Shown here: in pieces, positions 18,156 through 35,900 of the stretch
Layout: each line of letters begins with the position of its first letter
Numbering within the stretch: position 1 is the first letter of the stretch
From: Phallusia mammillata
Taxonomy: Eukaryota > Chordata > Ascidiacea > Phlebobranchia > Ascidiidae
Length of the DNA stretch: 64,000 nt
Assembly (NCBI GenBank): GCA_003260075.1
Contig: QLIY01000618.1
Location: 5,027-69,026 of the forward strand
Direction: 5' to 3'
Program-made: the position numbers and the translations under genes
The notes under the pieces: model-generated
Seen by the model: the letters and a program-made list of their open reading frames with translations, nothing else
Databases searched by the model: none
What the model was told of the DNA's origin: nothing

Positions 18156-20068
18156 TGCAAGAACACATTTTGAGGACATTCAATTTATACCTAGTTGTAT
18201 CATTATTTAGTCTTTAACATTCTTGTCATCGTATTGGCATAGCCTAAATCATTGAGGACGTACACAGCTTGAAATGAACTAAATTTTCTTATGTGGCATT
18301 CGAGAAAACTTTGCAGCTGTTTTAGTGACCATTTCTACGATAAGAGATTAAACATTGACCATTTAACTGTCACGCATGAAAACCCAACATGATTTTACAG
18401 GCCACTTAAATCTACCTTGGACGAATTTAAACGTCTTGTTTGTGTGTGTGTTTTTTTGTATAGTTTTCATAACCTAACAGTTTAATAAATCTTTTATCCC
18501 GAGGTACAAACTGCATTGTGCATTTCAGGTAACTTATCGGTAAAGTGTTGTGACCTACTAAAAAGAGCCGCCTGAAAAAAGGAAGTTAAAACCCCCTTAT
18601 AAATCTTACAATAATGTATATCGTGTTAACTATTTGCTTCATTTTTCTGCGTTCATTATAATTGCAACATTCGTGCATAGGGCAAAAAGGATGGAAGCTT
18701 TAAATACACTATTACTTGCAACAGAGGTAAGGAAACATTTAGCGTGTAAGGTGAGTTCGTTTTGTTGGCGTTTGGCATTTGCTCTTTCGTGGTAGCTCCT
18801 TCCATTTGTGTGTTTTAAGTCAAGCAATAAAGAATGACATTTAAATGTCTTTGTCAAATACAGCTATTTGAAACTCGACGCCAATTTGTCTGGCAGTTAA
18901 TATTTCTGGCGCTTGGTTGGTAAATAATACGTTGTATGAATTTTACTTTGCACAGTAGCAAAAAAAGCAAGTTTAGAGATTTCTTGAGAACCTTTGTTTC
19001 TTATATCACTAAACTAATCCTTTTAGGTCCAAGAACATCGTTTGATTGTTGTTGCAACACTTTCTTAATGATTTTGTTATCAAAAAAGTCAAGACATAGT
19101 CGGTCACCCTGTCTAAAGCCTGAAGCACAACTTATTTAAAATTTGCGCACGATTATATTTTTGCGAAAGCAACAGCGAAACAAGACATATGAACAGTTAT
19201 GCAAGTTTAAGAGAGAAACGGTTACAATCGCAACTTGGTTTAACATACTACAATGATCAAGTACTTAAAACGCAGTATTATATTTCTACAATATGTTGTA
19301 AATTCCATGAATATGTTCAATTGAAAAAAATACAATAAAACTTTTAACAAATATAAATCAAATGTGAAAAAAACACATAAAAGCAGGACCTACTTTTCGA
19401 TTGAAACAGTGACTCATTGGCCAAAAATATTACAATATAATATACTGTAAATGCATAATATGGCAAGCATAACGTAAAAGTTGTAAGTGAAAAAGCACCA
19501 AATGTGATAAAAATTTAATACGCACCTTGCACGCACAGTAATACGCACATTGCATGATTTATAAATATGAAGTATGATTTAAAATACTTCTTTGCATAGT
19601 TTAAAAGTGAAGTTTTGTCACGTATAAGCACAGCTAATGTAATGCAAATATTGCTAGAGAAAAACACAAAATGGAAACGCAGTGAACTGATCCAATATGA
19701 TTCGCTTTGTTTTCTGTTGAATAAATAACAACATTGTTTTATATGTACAATTACACCGAATGAACAGGATTTCCGGCATTTTAAAGCCAAGTGGCAATTT
19801 TTATTGTGTTATAGCCTACTTCGTAAATAAATTTTTCAACTTCCTTACTAATATGAATTGCCATGTAAGATTTTTGTACACCATAAATCAAGTTGTTTCA
19901 ATTTGTTTTGCCAAACATTTTGTGGTTAATCTCGTTACGTTTGTTTCGCTGAACGTAAGGTTACATTATAAACGCATATTATGATGAATATACCCTATAT
20001 TTTGCTTGCAAATCACGGTCAGAGTGATAATATACTGAGATACAATTACTGTGCATCAAATGTGTTTA

Positions 20069-23846
<3,778 letters not shown>

Positions 23847-24528
23847 CTGAACGTAGCCCGTAGTCCGGTGACCTTTGAACCCCCACATCTCTTACTTGAG
23901 GCTTTGCTGTAAAACAAACTTATACAGTGTCTTTTATTTCTTCATGTTAAACCGAATTAACATCACTTGTTCGCAGTTTTGTGCTACCTCTAGGCGAAAA
24001 GCTCGATTACCCGAAACCAGTTAAAGCACGAAAACTGTTACAAAACGTCTTTTCAAACTACCTGTTTTCTGCAAAGGTAACCCCAATAGAATGTTGTTGT
24101 CTCAAACATGAGCTCCAGTCAGAAATCCCCTTTTCATTTTTGCCTACTTTTACCCAAGGCAACAGTCTACCCCGTTTGTGTCCAGTCATCCGTGAAAGTT
24201 CCCCGAACAGGCCCACAGTATAGAGACCAATTCTTCTCACTCTAGCTTGGGGCAAAGGACTTTCGTCATCATCGCGTAACTACACAGTACACAACCTCAT
24301 GAAGTACAACAAAAAATTAGGGCTTTTGTATTGTTTTCGTCAGGTTAAAGTGAGTTAATGGTTTAACACGTTCACTGCCAAGGGATATTCCTATGTTGTG
24401 CTTAAATTTGCCAAATATGTTTTAGTGACTTTCTGAATCAGAAAGTCGAAATATTTTGTGCCATGCTACGAGTTAACCGGTGGTAACATGCTGGTGTAGG
24501 GTGTCTCGGTGTTGCCACAACGCATCCA

Positions 24529-24629
<101 letters not shown>

Positions 24630-25607
24630 AAGCCTGGCTAGATTGGCCACTACGAGATAACTCGTAGTTGGCAGTCAACGTTTTAAGAGAGCAAATGTCA
24701 ACGGCCCACATACAGTTGGAAAAACTTTTCCGAAATCATTTTTCATATTTTTGTTTTGTATCAAGTTCACACAATTTGTTCTCCCATTTCTGGGTAATGA
24801 AGTATATGGGTCTACAAAAAAGGGTTGTACCAAACTAGTCGGTCATCTCGGCATTACTATGCAACAAGTTGTAGGTATACAAAACTTGCCGAAAGTCAAA
24901 CCAGTGCACTAAATCACACGTTTAATGATGCTGCCCATGGCAGCATCCGGCAGGGGATCACCAAGTTGTTATTAGTCAACAAATGTTGGTGTTTATGCAA
25001 GCTAACGATAACGACTTTCTCTTAAATAATTGCAGTTACCAGCCTAATAGGAGATGATGTTTTCCTTCATTCGGGTAGCTTTTAGCAAAGATTTGAATTT
25101 AACTTTACACTGGCTCCGGTGTAGACCTTTCCGATATTTCGTAGGCATATGGAACAGTTACGCAACAAAGGGATTAACGGTACGAAACGACACTTCTTAG
25201 GGGCGACTTATAAATTTGTATTGATACTCAGATACTAAAAGTTTACAGCTAGAGTTTCAAATGTCAAACTACACCTGAAAAAAACTCCCTTTTACGGGTT
25301 TAGCGCAATTAATCGTGAAAACTTGCAATTTTTTCGGACGTACTGTTATTTTCCCTATATTGCCAATCACTGTTTTCGTTACATCCGAAAAGTTTTAAGA
25401 GTTGACAACCACTTTATTGAAAAGTGCTTCGATTTATGTGCATTGTTGCTATTTCGGTATCAAATTGGAAAATCCCGTAATCGGGATTCCGCGGGATTTT
25501 AACTTTCCAATCTGGCGAATTTCCGGTATTAAGATGTTGAGCAAAAGTACGTTTTCACTAGTTTTTTAGCGTGACGACACAGACAAGAATGACGAGTTGC
25601 GTTAAAC

Positions 25608-26470
25608 CAGGGGTGTTCAACCCGTGGCCCGCTGGAAGGTTCTGAGTGGCCTGCGTAGTAGTTTTTGAAGTGACTCATATTGGCAACTTAATCGCCAACG
25701 TAATTAATGCGGAACATTTATTATGAAAAATTGGCATTTATTGTTTTGCTTTATTTCTTTGTTAATAGAGTATACTCTTTGTTAATAGAGTATAACTATA
25801 GTTATACACAACTTTGAAGTTACTTTTATTGCGTCACAATGCGCATTGTTACGTATCACAATTTTCATATTGTTACGTCACAATCTGACTCGTGCTTCAA
25901 GAGTCAGTCAGTAATGTTTCTTGGTTCATTGAGATACATCTGGTATCAGAGACTCGCGCAAAACGCATTTAGCAGTAAAACATCTTCCGCACTCTGCAGT
26001 GATAGATTATGCCAAACATAGATTATGCCAAACAGGAAACAAAAATCAAGTAAAGCTAACAGAACTTTCCAAGAAAGGTTGACATGTGACTTTAAATCCC
26101 CTGCGAGATCAGTAATTTCTGACAGCCATATGGAAAAAAATCGCTTCGCATTGCTCCATCGTCCATCTCACCGAATATTGCCAAACTTGTTAGAGAAAAA
26201 CAGTGCCAAACTTCACATTGAAATGTCGACGTGTGGGAAAAACTTTGTTGACTTTACTATATCTTGGTGTGTTTATTGTTCTTATACTTGTAAACGAGGA
26301 CAATACACATTTCTAAGATTAGAATTTCGGTGTGAGGATTTTAATTAGAAATTATAAGACGGCTATTTCTACGATTCCAAACTAGCAGTTAGCCAGTAAC
26401 ACGTAAGTGGCCCGCGCAATCATTCGTAAACCGCATTTGGCCCTTTGGCCAAAAAGGTTGAACACCCCTG
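25608..26470. mobile_element. hAT-like element, 863 bp, with 8-bp target site duplication
   Basis: Termini CAGGGGTGTTCAACC (25608-25622) and GGTTGAACACCCCTG (26456-26470) are perfect inverses. The flanking 8-bp repeats CGTTAAAC and CTTTAAAC differ by one base. Near the ends are GTGGCCCGCT and TTGGCCCTTTGGCC motifs common in such elements. No transposase motif is visible, so it depends on a partner. Confidence 0.85.
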
Positions 26471-28452
26471 CTTTAAACTCTTGTTTCAAAAGTTAAAGCA
26501 TGTTTTATGCACATAAAAAATTGACAGAAACAATTATATTTCGGATGAGTGTGCGTACGAACCAGAGATTTAATGCAATATGTTAATGGTAGACACCAAC
26601 TAGCATCGTTTTTTTATTATCTCTTCTTTTTTTATTATCTCTTCAACTGCGCTGCTTGTAATTAAGTTGTATGTCATTGCTGTCACCATTGATTGTCTAC
26701 CTGTTATTGGCAACACGAAACATTAACGTTGTTGCAATACTATTTATGCGAAAACTAAATCAGTTGAATACACGTTTTGCAAGTTTTTAACCTTTTAAGA
26801 AACACGCACCACTGTTAAATATTATTATTATATGGGCTCCACACCGTGATTCGAACTAAAATGAACCCGGGATCGGAATTCAAAAAAAGACACGTTCCGG
26901 AATCGGGATTTCCCGGGTCCCAACTCTAATTATTAGTTGTTGTGTGTGTAGTTGCTAAATACTATCCTATCAACCGAACTTAATTTATGAGTTAAAAAAC
27001 TTTATTTTTGATCAGATATCGATATTATTGTTTCCCTCAGCAGTGCAGCATTTTCCCTTTCAGTTGCCGTTATTGTTAACTTGGCGGTCTGTGTTGGCTA
27101 AAATAATGTCACGGATCATATTTGGAAACGGAAGCGTGACGACAACACAAGACATGATTTGCCATAACGCAGCGGCAGTTCGTGTATGCAACCGAAACAA
27201 AAAAAATCCCTTGTCAATTAGTTCGATGCAAGATATGAGTTGAATAAAATGATGAACTGCTGGTGATTTGAATTTATTTGCAACCTTTGTAGAGGAATAT
27301 AGAAAGAGATGTATGTTTGTTGCACCTGTTGCACCAATTAAATTGATTTGTTTCATTGGATAGTTGCATTTCGATTTCCAGCATTTGGTTTTGTGATATT
27401 TTTTTGAGAAGTTAGTTAGGCACGCAAGCAAGCATGAAAAAACTGCGTAAAACACTTTTTGAGTATTCGTTTATAAATTTGAGACTTTACGCTATAACAG
27501 AGCCTTACTCCACGGAATGCAGGCGCATTTGAAGAAAGTTTTCCAATTAAACAATGTGGTTTACTTAACTGATTATAGTTATTAAAATATGCACTGCTAT
27601 TTAGGGTTACAACTGTCAACCTGTTCGGCCACCTTTGTGTCAAAGATATGGGCTAATGTTTTTCGCAATAGCAACTGGTGTTCACTATTGTTGACTTACC
27701 ACCTGACGCGTAATTACTTCTTTCAATAACGCGAACAATGTCACCATATCATACTCTCCATGGCGTGAAACTATTGGCGGTGATAAAGAAGAAGGCGCTG
27801 CTTTCTCTACGATTGTATTGACATAATCAAACACGTCGTACAATATCTGATGACTATTTCCATAACAACCTTAGTGACTGTTTCGAGAGCTTGTTTTGAT
27901 TGACTCAATGAAATGGCAGACCTATTTAAAACAGACCTGGTACAAGTAATTGTTGTTAGGCTTACAGAGCACCAAAAAGTTGGTTAAAAATTTGTATTTA
28001 TCTGTTGTGTGATCGATCACAATCGCACTAGACGACTGCCATTGGAAGTCGAATAATTACGACAGAGCAGAAAGTAAGGCAAATGCAATATAACCGCACA
28101 TTATAGTTTTATCATAGTCATGTTGTGAACAATGAGACAGGTTTATTTTTGGTTCAAGTATCACAGCCAGAAAAAAATTCATAGAATCTGATCATTATTA
28201 GAGAACATGCACTTTTTGTGAACGCCACCAACGCAAATTGTTTTGCCTTCAGGATGACCAATTTCCGGATTGGATCATCGCAACTTCTTGCTATTGCGGT
28301 AACTAAGTTTACCAAGGCAGTATATATTTCAGGCAAGACTTATGTTGTGTCAGTTTAGATTTGTCGGTGTTTCTTTCACTGCTACAGTAAAAAGTTTGAA
28401 AAGTACAGCAAAAAGTGTACAATAATTAAAATTTTGAAACGCCGTATAATCG

Positions 28453-28847
28453 AACCGATGGACTGTTTGTGTTCACACCGTTTCGATAACAATGCGTAGC
28501 TGACGTCGGTAGATGTTTACAAACAAATGTGTTTACATTAATCAATTCAGATCCAAACCCGATCCACTACATTCCCTTATAACTGCTAGCCCTGTAAGGT
28601 TATAGAAATTGAAAAATCGACGAAAATATATGTGTTTGACTTCTCCCCCCCCCCAACCGATGGACTGTTTGTGTTCACACCGTTTCGATAACAATGCGTA
28701 GCCGACGTCGGTAGATGTTTGCAAACAAATGTGTTTACATTAATCAATTCAAATCCAAACCCGATCCACTACATTCCCTTATAACTGCTAGCCCTGAAAG
28801 GTTATAGAAATTGAAAAATCAACAAAAATATATGTGTTTGACTTCTC
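28453..28847. repeat. Direct duplicate split by a 10-base C run
   Basis: Copy a 28453-28644 and copy b 28655-28847 around C10 at 28645-28654. First junction in the window written with C. Confidence 0.8.
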
Positions 28848-29492
28848 CTATGTCAATGAGTTTTTATGCTGTGTTTAACAATGCTGATAATTTTCATTTT
28901 ATATTTTGGTTTATGTTTGTCTCTGTATAGTTTAAGTTTTTTAGGTCAGGTTACCTTTTCCTTAGTATGTAGGTATAACAGATATTTAAACTTCGTCCAA
29001 TCGTTACGACATTTGTATTGACTTATTTATGCTGCATTAGTGTTTGATTTGAATATTCAAGACTCCGTGAATCAGTATTGCAGAGGCCATAACAAAATCT
29101 TGGCATGTTATTACAACGAAAAAAACTTTAGTGTACACCATATAAGAAATGAATTTACAGTAATATCCCATTTTCTTCTCCGAAACCTGATTTCCGGATC
29201 TTTCGTTAATCGTGACGCAAGAGAGAGTAGAGAATGCTAACTGTTAAAATGACGTGATTGTCGACAATTTGCGGTCGTTAGTTTCTTGTCAGAATCAGCT
29301 GGAGAGTTTTTGTAAGGATTTTCGCTTTAGCATTAATATTTATGATATGTTGGCAGTCCATACCTACAAACTTACATCATGACCAGGGCATATAATATAT
29401 CTGTTACATAAATTTTCTTATCGTTATGCAAACTACGCAGGCAATACCAATTGATCAAAGAGTATATTTGTTCAGATGCACTAAGTCATCAC

Positions 29493-29631
29493 AATAAAAG
29501 TAAAACGCACTTTCCGTTTAAAATCTTTACTATGTTTTTTTGAAAGCAATTGCAATTCCCCCCCCCCAATAAAAGTAAAACGCACTTTCCGTTTAAAATC
29601 TTTACTATGTTTTTTGAAAGCAATTGCAATT
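29493..29631. repeat. Direct duplicate split by a 10-base C run
   Basis: Copy a 29493-29557 and copy b 29568-29631 around C10 at 29558-29567. Confidence 0.75.
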
Positions 29632-29855
29632 TTAATTAAACTCATTATGTGCAAGCGTGGTCCGTTAACCTAATTACCTAATTTAGTGTGTGTATCGCAA
29701 ATAATGAATATCACACTAATCTGCATTGCTATTAATACCTCTTTTCAAAGTAGTTTATCGTAGTTTATGCAAGTTTTAATATATGCAAGATTGCTTTGAA
29801 AACTATTTCCGATTAACTATGAAGCAAACACTCTGTTTAATGCAATATAATTGAC

Positions 29856-29866
29856 TATATATAAAA
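29856..29866 (+). promoter_or_regulatory. Candidate TATA box of the multi-CUB gene
   Basis: TATATATAAAA lies about 75 bp upstream of the ATG at 29938. Position and sequence fit a TATA element, but the region is AT-rich and chance matches are common. A GTAAGT...TTTTGCAG pair at 29881-29901 could also mark a short 5' UTR intron. Confidence 0.3.
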
Positions 29867-29937
29867 CGAAATTTTACCCTGTAAGTTACTATATTTTGCA
29901 GAACAAGCTGACGCGTGGACACACGCGCGCTATAACA

Positions 29938-32900
29938 ATGCAGTTACTGCACATTTTATTTCTGCTTTGCCTGTTGCTCGGATGTAAAAACACAAAAGCG
30001 GAGCATAGTAATGACTCAGCTATACAAGGTAAGCAATCGAATTGAATATAACCAACGTAGTGTTGGTCATATCATCACTAACATGTAATTGGTGACCAGT
30101 TCAGCGTTATAAACACAAACATTCCACCACACAGGTGGTATTAATTTCCGGCATAACAAAGCGTGGTGAGTGCGCGCGAAGACTACTGTTGCAAAATAGC
30201 GCTTGTTATAAACACGACGCAACTCGCTAAAGACGTTCAAAATCGCCAATCTTCTTCAGTTATATGGTTGACCAAACGTTTAATTCTCGGTAGTAAGCAA
30301 TTGAATCCAATTCATTAATATTTCCATCATAAATGCACCTCTTATTTATTACCGCTATAAAAACATCACTTTACAGCATTCATGCTAAAGTCAAGAATAA
30401 GAACGTAACGTATATGTATCTTATTTTCTGTTAAACAGCGTGTTCGGGGGGTGGAATGACAATCGAGAATGCCACAACTGGCAAAATTCTTATTCCGGAA
30501 AACGTAACCGACCCAGGAACAGGTGTGAACGAATGTCGCTGGAAGATAGTGGTAGCAGAAAACAAGGTATATTAAATAAGACATCACATAACTTCCAATG
30601 ACATACCTTTATCAAATCTTTATCCGACAACTTTTGTTGCTAACGTATTTGACCTTTTCACGTCCAACTGGGGTGTTTGTATCAGGTTAATTTAATAAAT
30701 TTAATGCTGGGGTCACCCCGTCTATGTAGACAGCGGTCACCGCCCACTCGTATGCAAAGCACACTGCGCTAGGTCTATTCAAGGCAAATCAGCCAATCAC
30801 CAAGCATTTTCACATATGGCAAGGTATCGGCTGGAAAACCCTAGTCTGCGTTGGGATTCGAACCAACGACTGTAGCCTTGCCGGAACTGGAGCACTACCA
30901 ACTGACCAATAAATGACTCAGTAGCAGTAAGCGCGCTTAAAGTCGGCAAGAATCATTACCTGTCAGCTTCGAAGCTCTACTAACCGGCTGATTAGGGACA
31001 CAGCATAATGCCTTTAATATGCCTGTGGCGTGCTATGTTCATTGGTTTAATGGTACACCACCACTCTTTAGCACCAAAATCGGTGTAAATGCGATGATTG
31101 CACGAAACCCCCCCCCCCGTTGGGATTCGAACCAACGACTGTAGCCTTTCCGGAACTGGAGCACTACCAACTGACCAATAAACGACTCAGTAGCAGTAAG
31201 CGCGCTTAAAGTCGGCAAGAATCATTGCCTTCGAAGCTCTACTAACCGGCTGATTAGTGACACAGCATAATGCCTTTAATGTGCCTGTGGCGTGCTATGT
31301 TCATTGGTGTAATGGTACACCATCGCTCTTTAGCACCAAAATCGGTGTAAATGCGATGATTGCACGAAAGGAACCCGACAGTAATCAACCTGCTTTAATA
31401 AACCCAGTTCAGTGGTGTAAGGGTTCTGATAAGTACGTATCAAAAATACGCTTTCATTATCTGTTAGCAGGTGAACAAATGTTGCAAGGCTCTTTGTTTT
31501 TAGTAAGTGTTTTGGCAACCACAACAGCTGCCGATTAAGTCCCGAGTACCAAGTAAAATTAAGTAAACGTATTTGTTGGTGCGCACAGCGTGGAAGTTTA
31601 GGTTGTAGCGATTTTTTTATTCAGGTTTTCAATTGGACATACACGGCCTGATCAATTCCCTTTTCAACTTAATGCTGTCTCGAAAATATTATTGTTTGTC
31701 TTACAAATATTTCTCTGCAGGTCGTGCAACTGAACTTCAGACGATTCAACCTTTCTGCCCCATGTTACAATCACCCCCCCCCCCCCCCCCCCCCCCCCCG
31801 TGGTGAGATAATCCATTTTGTTGTGTTTTTAGTGGGTCTGTAGTTTTAAATACTCAGCAGTAGTTATAGCTTATCAAAGCATTTAAAAACCACACATATC
31901 TTCTGCCGATTGGGAACAAAGTTGTCACACATAAATCCCCCCCCCCGTGGTGAGATAATCCATTTTGTTGTGTTTTTAGTGGGTCTGTAGTTTTCAATAC
32001 TCAGCAGTAGGTATAGCTTATCAAAGCATTTAAAAACCGCACATATCTTCTGCCGATTGGGAACAAAGTTGTCACACATAAACAAATTTAAACTTAACGT
32101 TGCTTTGTTTCGCAGTTCGATGATCGTATTTGCCTTTTAACAATTCCAAACAGTGTCACTACCACATCAAATAGAATTGAAATTTATTACTACTATGCTT
32201 TCTCCAATTCCAATGACTTCCGTGATATTGAACTTACGTGGGATGTTGTTGGTATGTTTAACCTGACTTATACGATTGTACTTTATAACATGCTCCTTTT
32301 TTATAGCTATTTGTATTACTGCATAGTAGGTCAAAATTATAAAACTCTGAAAACATAAAAATTATCTGTTGCAGCATGTTTGACTTTATTGATTTTTAAA
32401 ATTGATTCTACAGTTCCACTTTAGGGCAGCTTTGCATTTTGCAATCCATTTACCTTCACAAATTGCGAAAAAATAATAATTTATGATTCATTTTTACAGA
32501 ATACACCCCGCCATTGGTAAATGTTTCATATGGTGAGTGGTGACATGAACTAAAAAACATTTTTTTAGGTATTTACCAACTTTTTTTTTTCATTTTTAGC
32601 TCAATGCAACTGTATAACACCATCAACTCCAGGTAAGTTTGCATTGGTATGTTATATGCCTTGTTTAAGTGTTTGAATACCTGACGACTTTTGTTGTTGT
32701 TGATGTCAAAAGTGTACAGGCTGTTAATTGTAAAACAACATTTGTCAATTTTATGACACAGTTTTTTTGCAGTTGAATGTGGAACTGCAGTTCAAGTTTC
32801 CAATGAATTTGGGTATTTGCTCTCATCTAACTTTCCAGATATGTATTCACATCGTCAAATGTGTTTCTGGTATATCAGTGTGGACTATCCTAATGTAAGA

Positions 32901-35900
32901 TTATTTTCTATTGTTTGAAAATAATGCTACTAGAAGAAAATTTTTGAGTGTTTTGAAATACATACTTTTTCATAGTGTTTGCTTTATCGTTCAAAATACT
33001 TAAATTTCATGTAAATGTGAATGCGTTTAGCATCATCCATTTTGGTACATTATTACATTGGAATACTTCAGTGTTATTCGGATTGAAAAAAATATGTGCA
33101 AAACTATATGTTTTATCGTATGTTTGCAATTTTGGTTTTACCTGTTGGCATTTTGCACATAAATTACCTCGGTAAATTTGTGGTTTCACAAAGATTTTAA
33201 TTTTTGTCACAGAAAATTGGCATTTTACTACTAAATCTTGGATTGGAAAGTCACAACCACTGCAGTTTTGACTTGCTTAAAGTTTCTGGAATAAAATGGG
33301 AGACGTCAAACTTAACAGTGGGTAAAATCAATTCAACAACTTCTGTGATTTTAGCCAATATTGTGTTTTTCAGGTGACCAACACAAACAAGATCTGTGGA
33401 AGAACTCATGGTATTTCCTATATTCGTGGACATTCTAACTCTAGTTCCACACAGATCCAATTCCAATCTGACAGCAGCTTTACTGGTGTTGGATTCTACT
33501 TGGTTTGGTTTGGTATGTTTCCAATTGTTCTATTTTATATTGAAACAAATTACAAGAATGTTAGCTCTTGTATAAAAATATAGGTGTGTTAACAAAGTTG
33601 TTGCAAATGGGCATTGTAATCATTTGCTATATTTTTTGAAAAATGTTTTTGACTATATTTCGGATCTGTTTTGATTTTAAAATTGTAAAATGTTATGATG
33701 AATTTTACTTTATTTTGCAGGTGTCTTACAAAATGGATCCACCACAACAGGTAAAACTTGAAGTGCATGTTATTTGAATAGAGATGGTGTGTAAAAAACA
33801 TGTGCATTGTTCAATAATTTAATTTATATATACTGGACATTACAACCATGAAATATATATCATTTTTAATTGATCATGTTTTGTTGTTGGAAGCTTCGAA
33901 CTCTTGCAGTTCATCTGGAACACACTCAACAACTTCTGGTTACATACTTTCACCTGGATTTCCCAGTACATATCCAGCAGGCATTGACTGTCACTGGGTG
34001 ATTCAAACTTTGTATCCAGATGTAAGACCTTTGTTTATTTATTTTCCACTTATTTTTAAATTAGACACTTTGTCTGATTTCGAAACAATGTGATAGCAAC
34101 ATAGGTAAAAGCTGTCATGTGCTTTTTAGACAATCGCTGTTTACATACTGTACTTGGATTTGGAAACCAGCAACAGCTCATGTGGGCATGATTGGGTTGA
34201 AATATTTGATGGAAATACAAGTATAGCAGAGGTAAATCCCATTTTATTGACTTTTTTGGATTCAAAGCTACTTAAAATTATATTGCTTTACCACTAGGCA
34301 CTAACACACACAAACAGGACTTATTTTCAATTTTGTTGTTGTGTGTATTAAACATTATATGTATAAAGTTAATTAATCTTGTTAATATTGAACGTTTATC
34401 ACATTGCAAATCTTGTTTAAAATTTTGGTTATTGCAATTACAACTCAGTTTTTGATTATTTAACAGAATTCCCTTAGCAAAAAGCTGTGCCATACACATG
34501 AACCAGTGTACCAATCCACTCAAAGTAGTGTTTTTGTTGAGTTTCACTCAAATGCGGCTGTTCAAAACAGAGGATTTCATCTTACATATTCAAGTAAATA
34601 ATAAAAATGTTGGACTTTAATGCCCAATTTATTTATGAAGCTGTTTTCAATATACATAAAATCTCATCTGTGATTTTAGTGTGGTGAAATAAAATTGATA
34701 AACCCAAACAAATAAGTTACCTGCTTTCTTAATTGAATGCCATTTTGTATTTTTACAGGAAAATTGTTCATCCCCACTAGTAAGTTTTCATTTTATTACA
34801 AAGCTATTATTACATGCTGTTATTTTTAGGGTTGTTTATGTTGTTGTGTGTTTTATCATTCTATATATACGTAGGTAGTAAGTTTATACATCATATTCTC
34901 TGTTTATTTTAGCATCAATGGCTCCTTTTACTACACCCAATTACAGTGAGTGCAAACTAGCTTTATCTTCTAAAAACACACATTTTCACTTTTTCTTTAT
35001 CTTTTAGCATTCGTCCCATCCAATGTCACTTATGGTAAGTTTTGTTTACTGCTATAATCTGAATGCAATTAATCCTTAAATGTCAATTTTTAGAGAATTG
35101 TAGCTGTCCCACACGTTTAACATCAAGTAAGTAGTACTTTAAAATATTGTTACTAAATACTTTGATTTCATTTTATGTGTAAAATTGTACTTTTTGTAAC
35201 CTATTGCAAATATATTTATGTCTTTTGTGTATATCAGATGGATGTGGGGTGCCAGTGCACACTTCCCCTATTTCCGGTTATCTTTTCTCGTCTAATTTAA
35301 TGGGCTCTTATTCCAACAATCAACACTGTACTTGGTTGGTGTCAGTGAAAAACATTAATGTGAGCAGATTTTTATGTTACTTTGTTTAACATCGCGTACA
35401 TGTATGATCAAGATGTTTCATTTTACAAAATGAAATACTAATGAATTACTGGATGTTGTGCAATACAAATAATTTATTGATACATTTGATAATCAATTTA
35501 AGTGTGTGTTTAACTTGGCAAAAAATGTTTTTACTAACATTAAATCAACAAACACCACCGCACAAACTGCTTTTGCGGAGAACGCTAGTTGTTTTGCATT
35601 TCATTTTAAAACATCCAAAAAGTTAATTATTTTGGGTTTTTCAATTAGCTATGGTTAAACAACTGCTTTAACAGTTTGTCAAAGTTGCATTTTTTTAAAG
35701 TGCCCTAGAGCTGCCAACTTTATTATCATCGAAACGTATAATTTGAATAAGTCTTATCTTAAGTTTAATCTGTGTGTCATGGATTCATAAAATACGCCCT
35801 AACTTGAACTTGTCAATGTGGTTAAAGGACGTTTAACCTTTGTGATATTTTTTTCGACTTGGACTACAGAGATATAGTCATATTTACTATCTCTTTACAG

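Noticed and set aside
26025..26348. A 107-codon open frame inside the hAT element
   Set aside because: No transposase or BED-finger motif; the element is non-autonomous and the frame is probably chance.
25390..26930. CGGGATT-rich sequences on both sides of the hAT element as ends of an older nested transposon
   Set aside because: The right end resembles a transposon terminus, but no matching left terminus or target duplication could be found.
30850..30905. A functional tRNA gene
   Set aside because: A and B boxes are present, but the T-arm stem has mismatches and no proper acceptor stem closes, so a tRNA-derived repeat is more likely.
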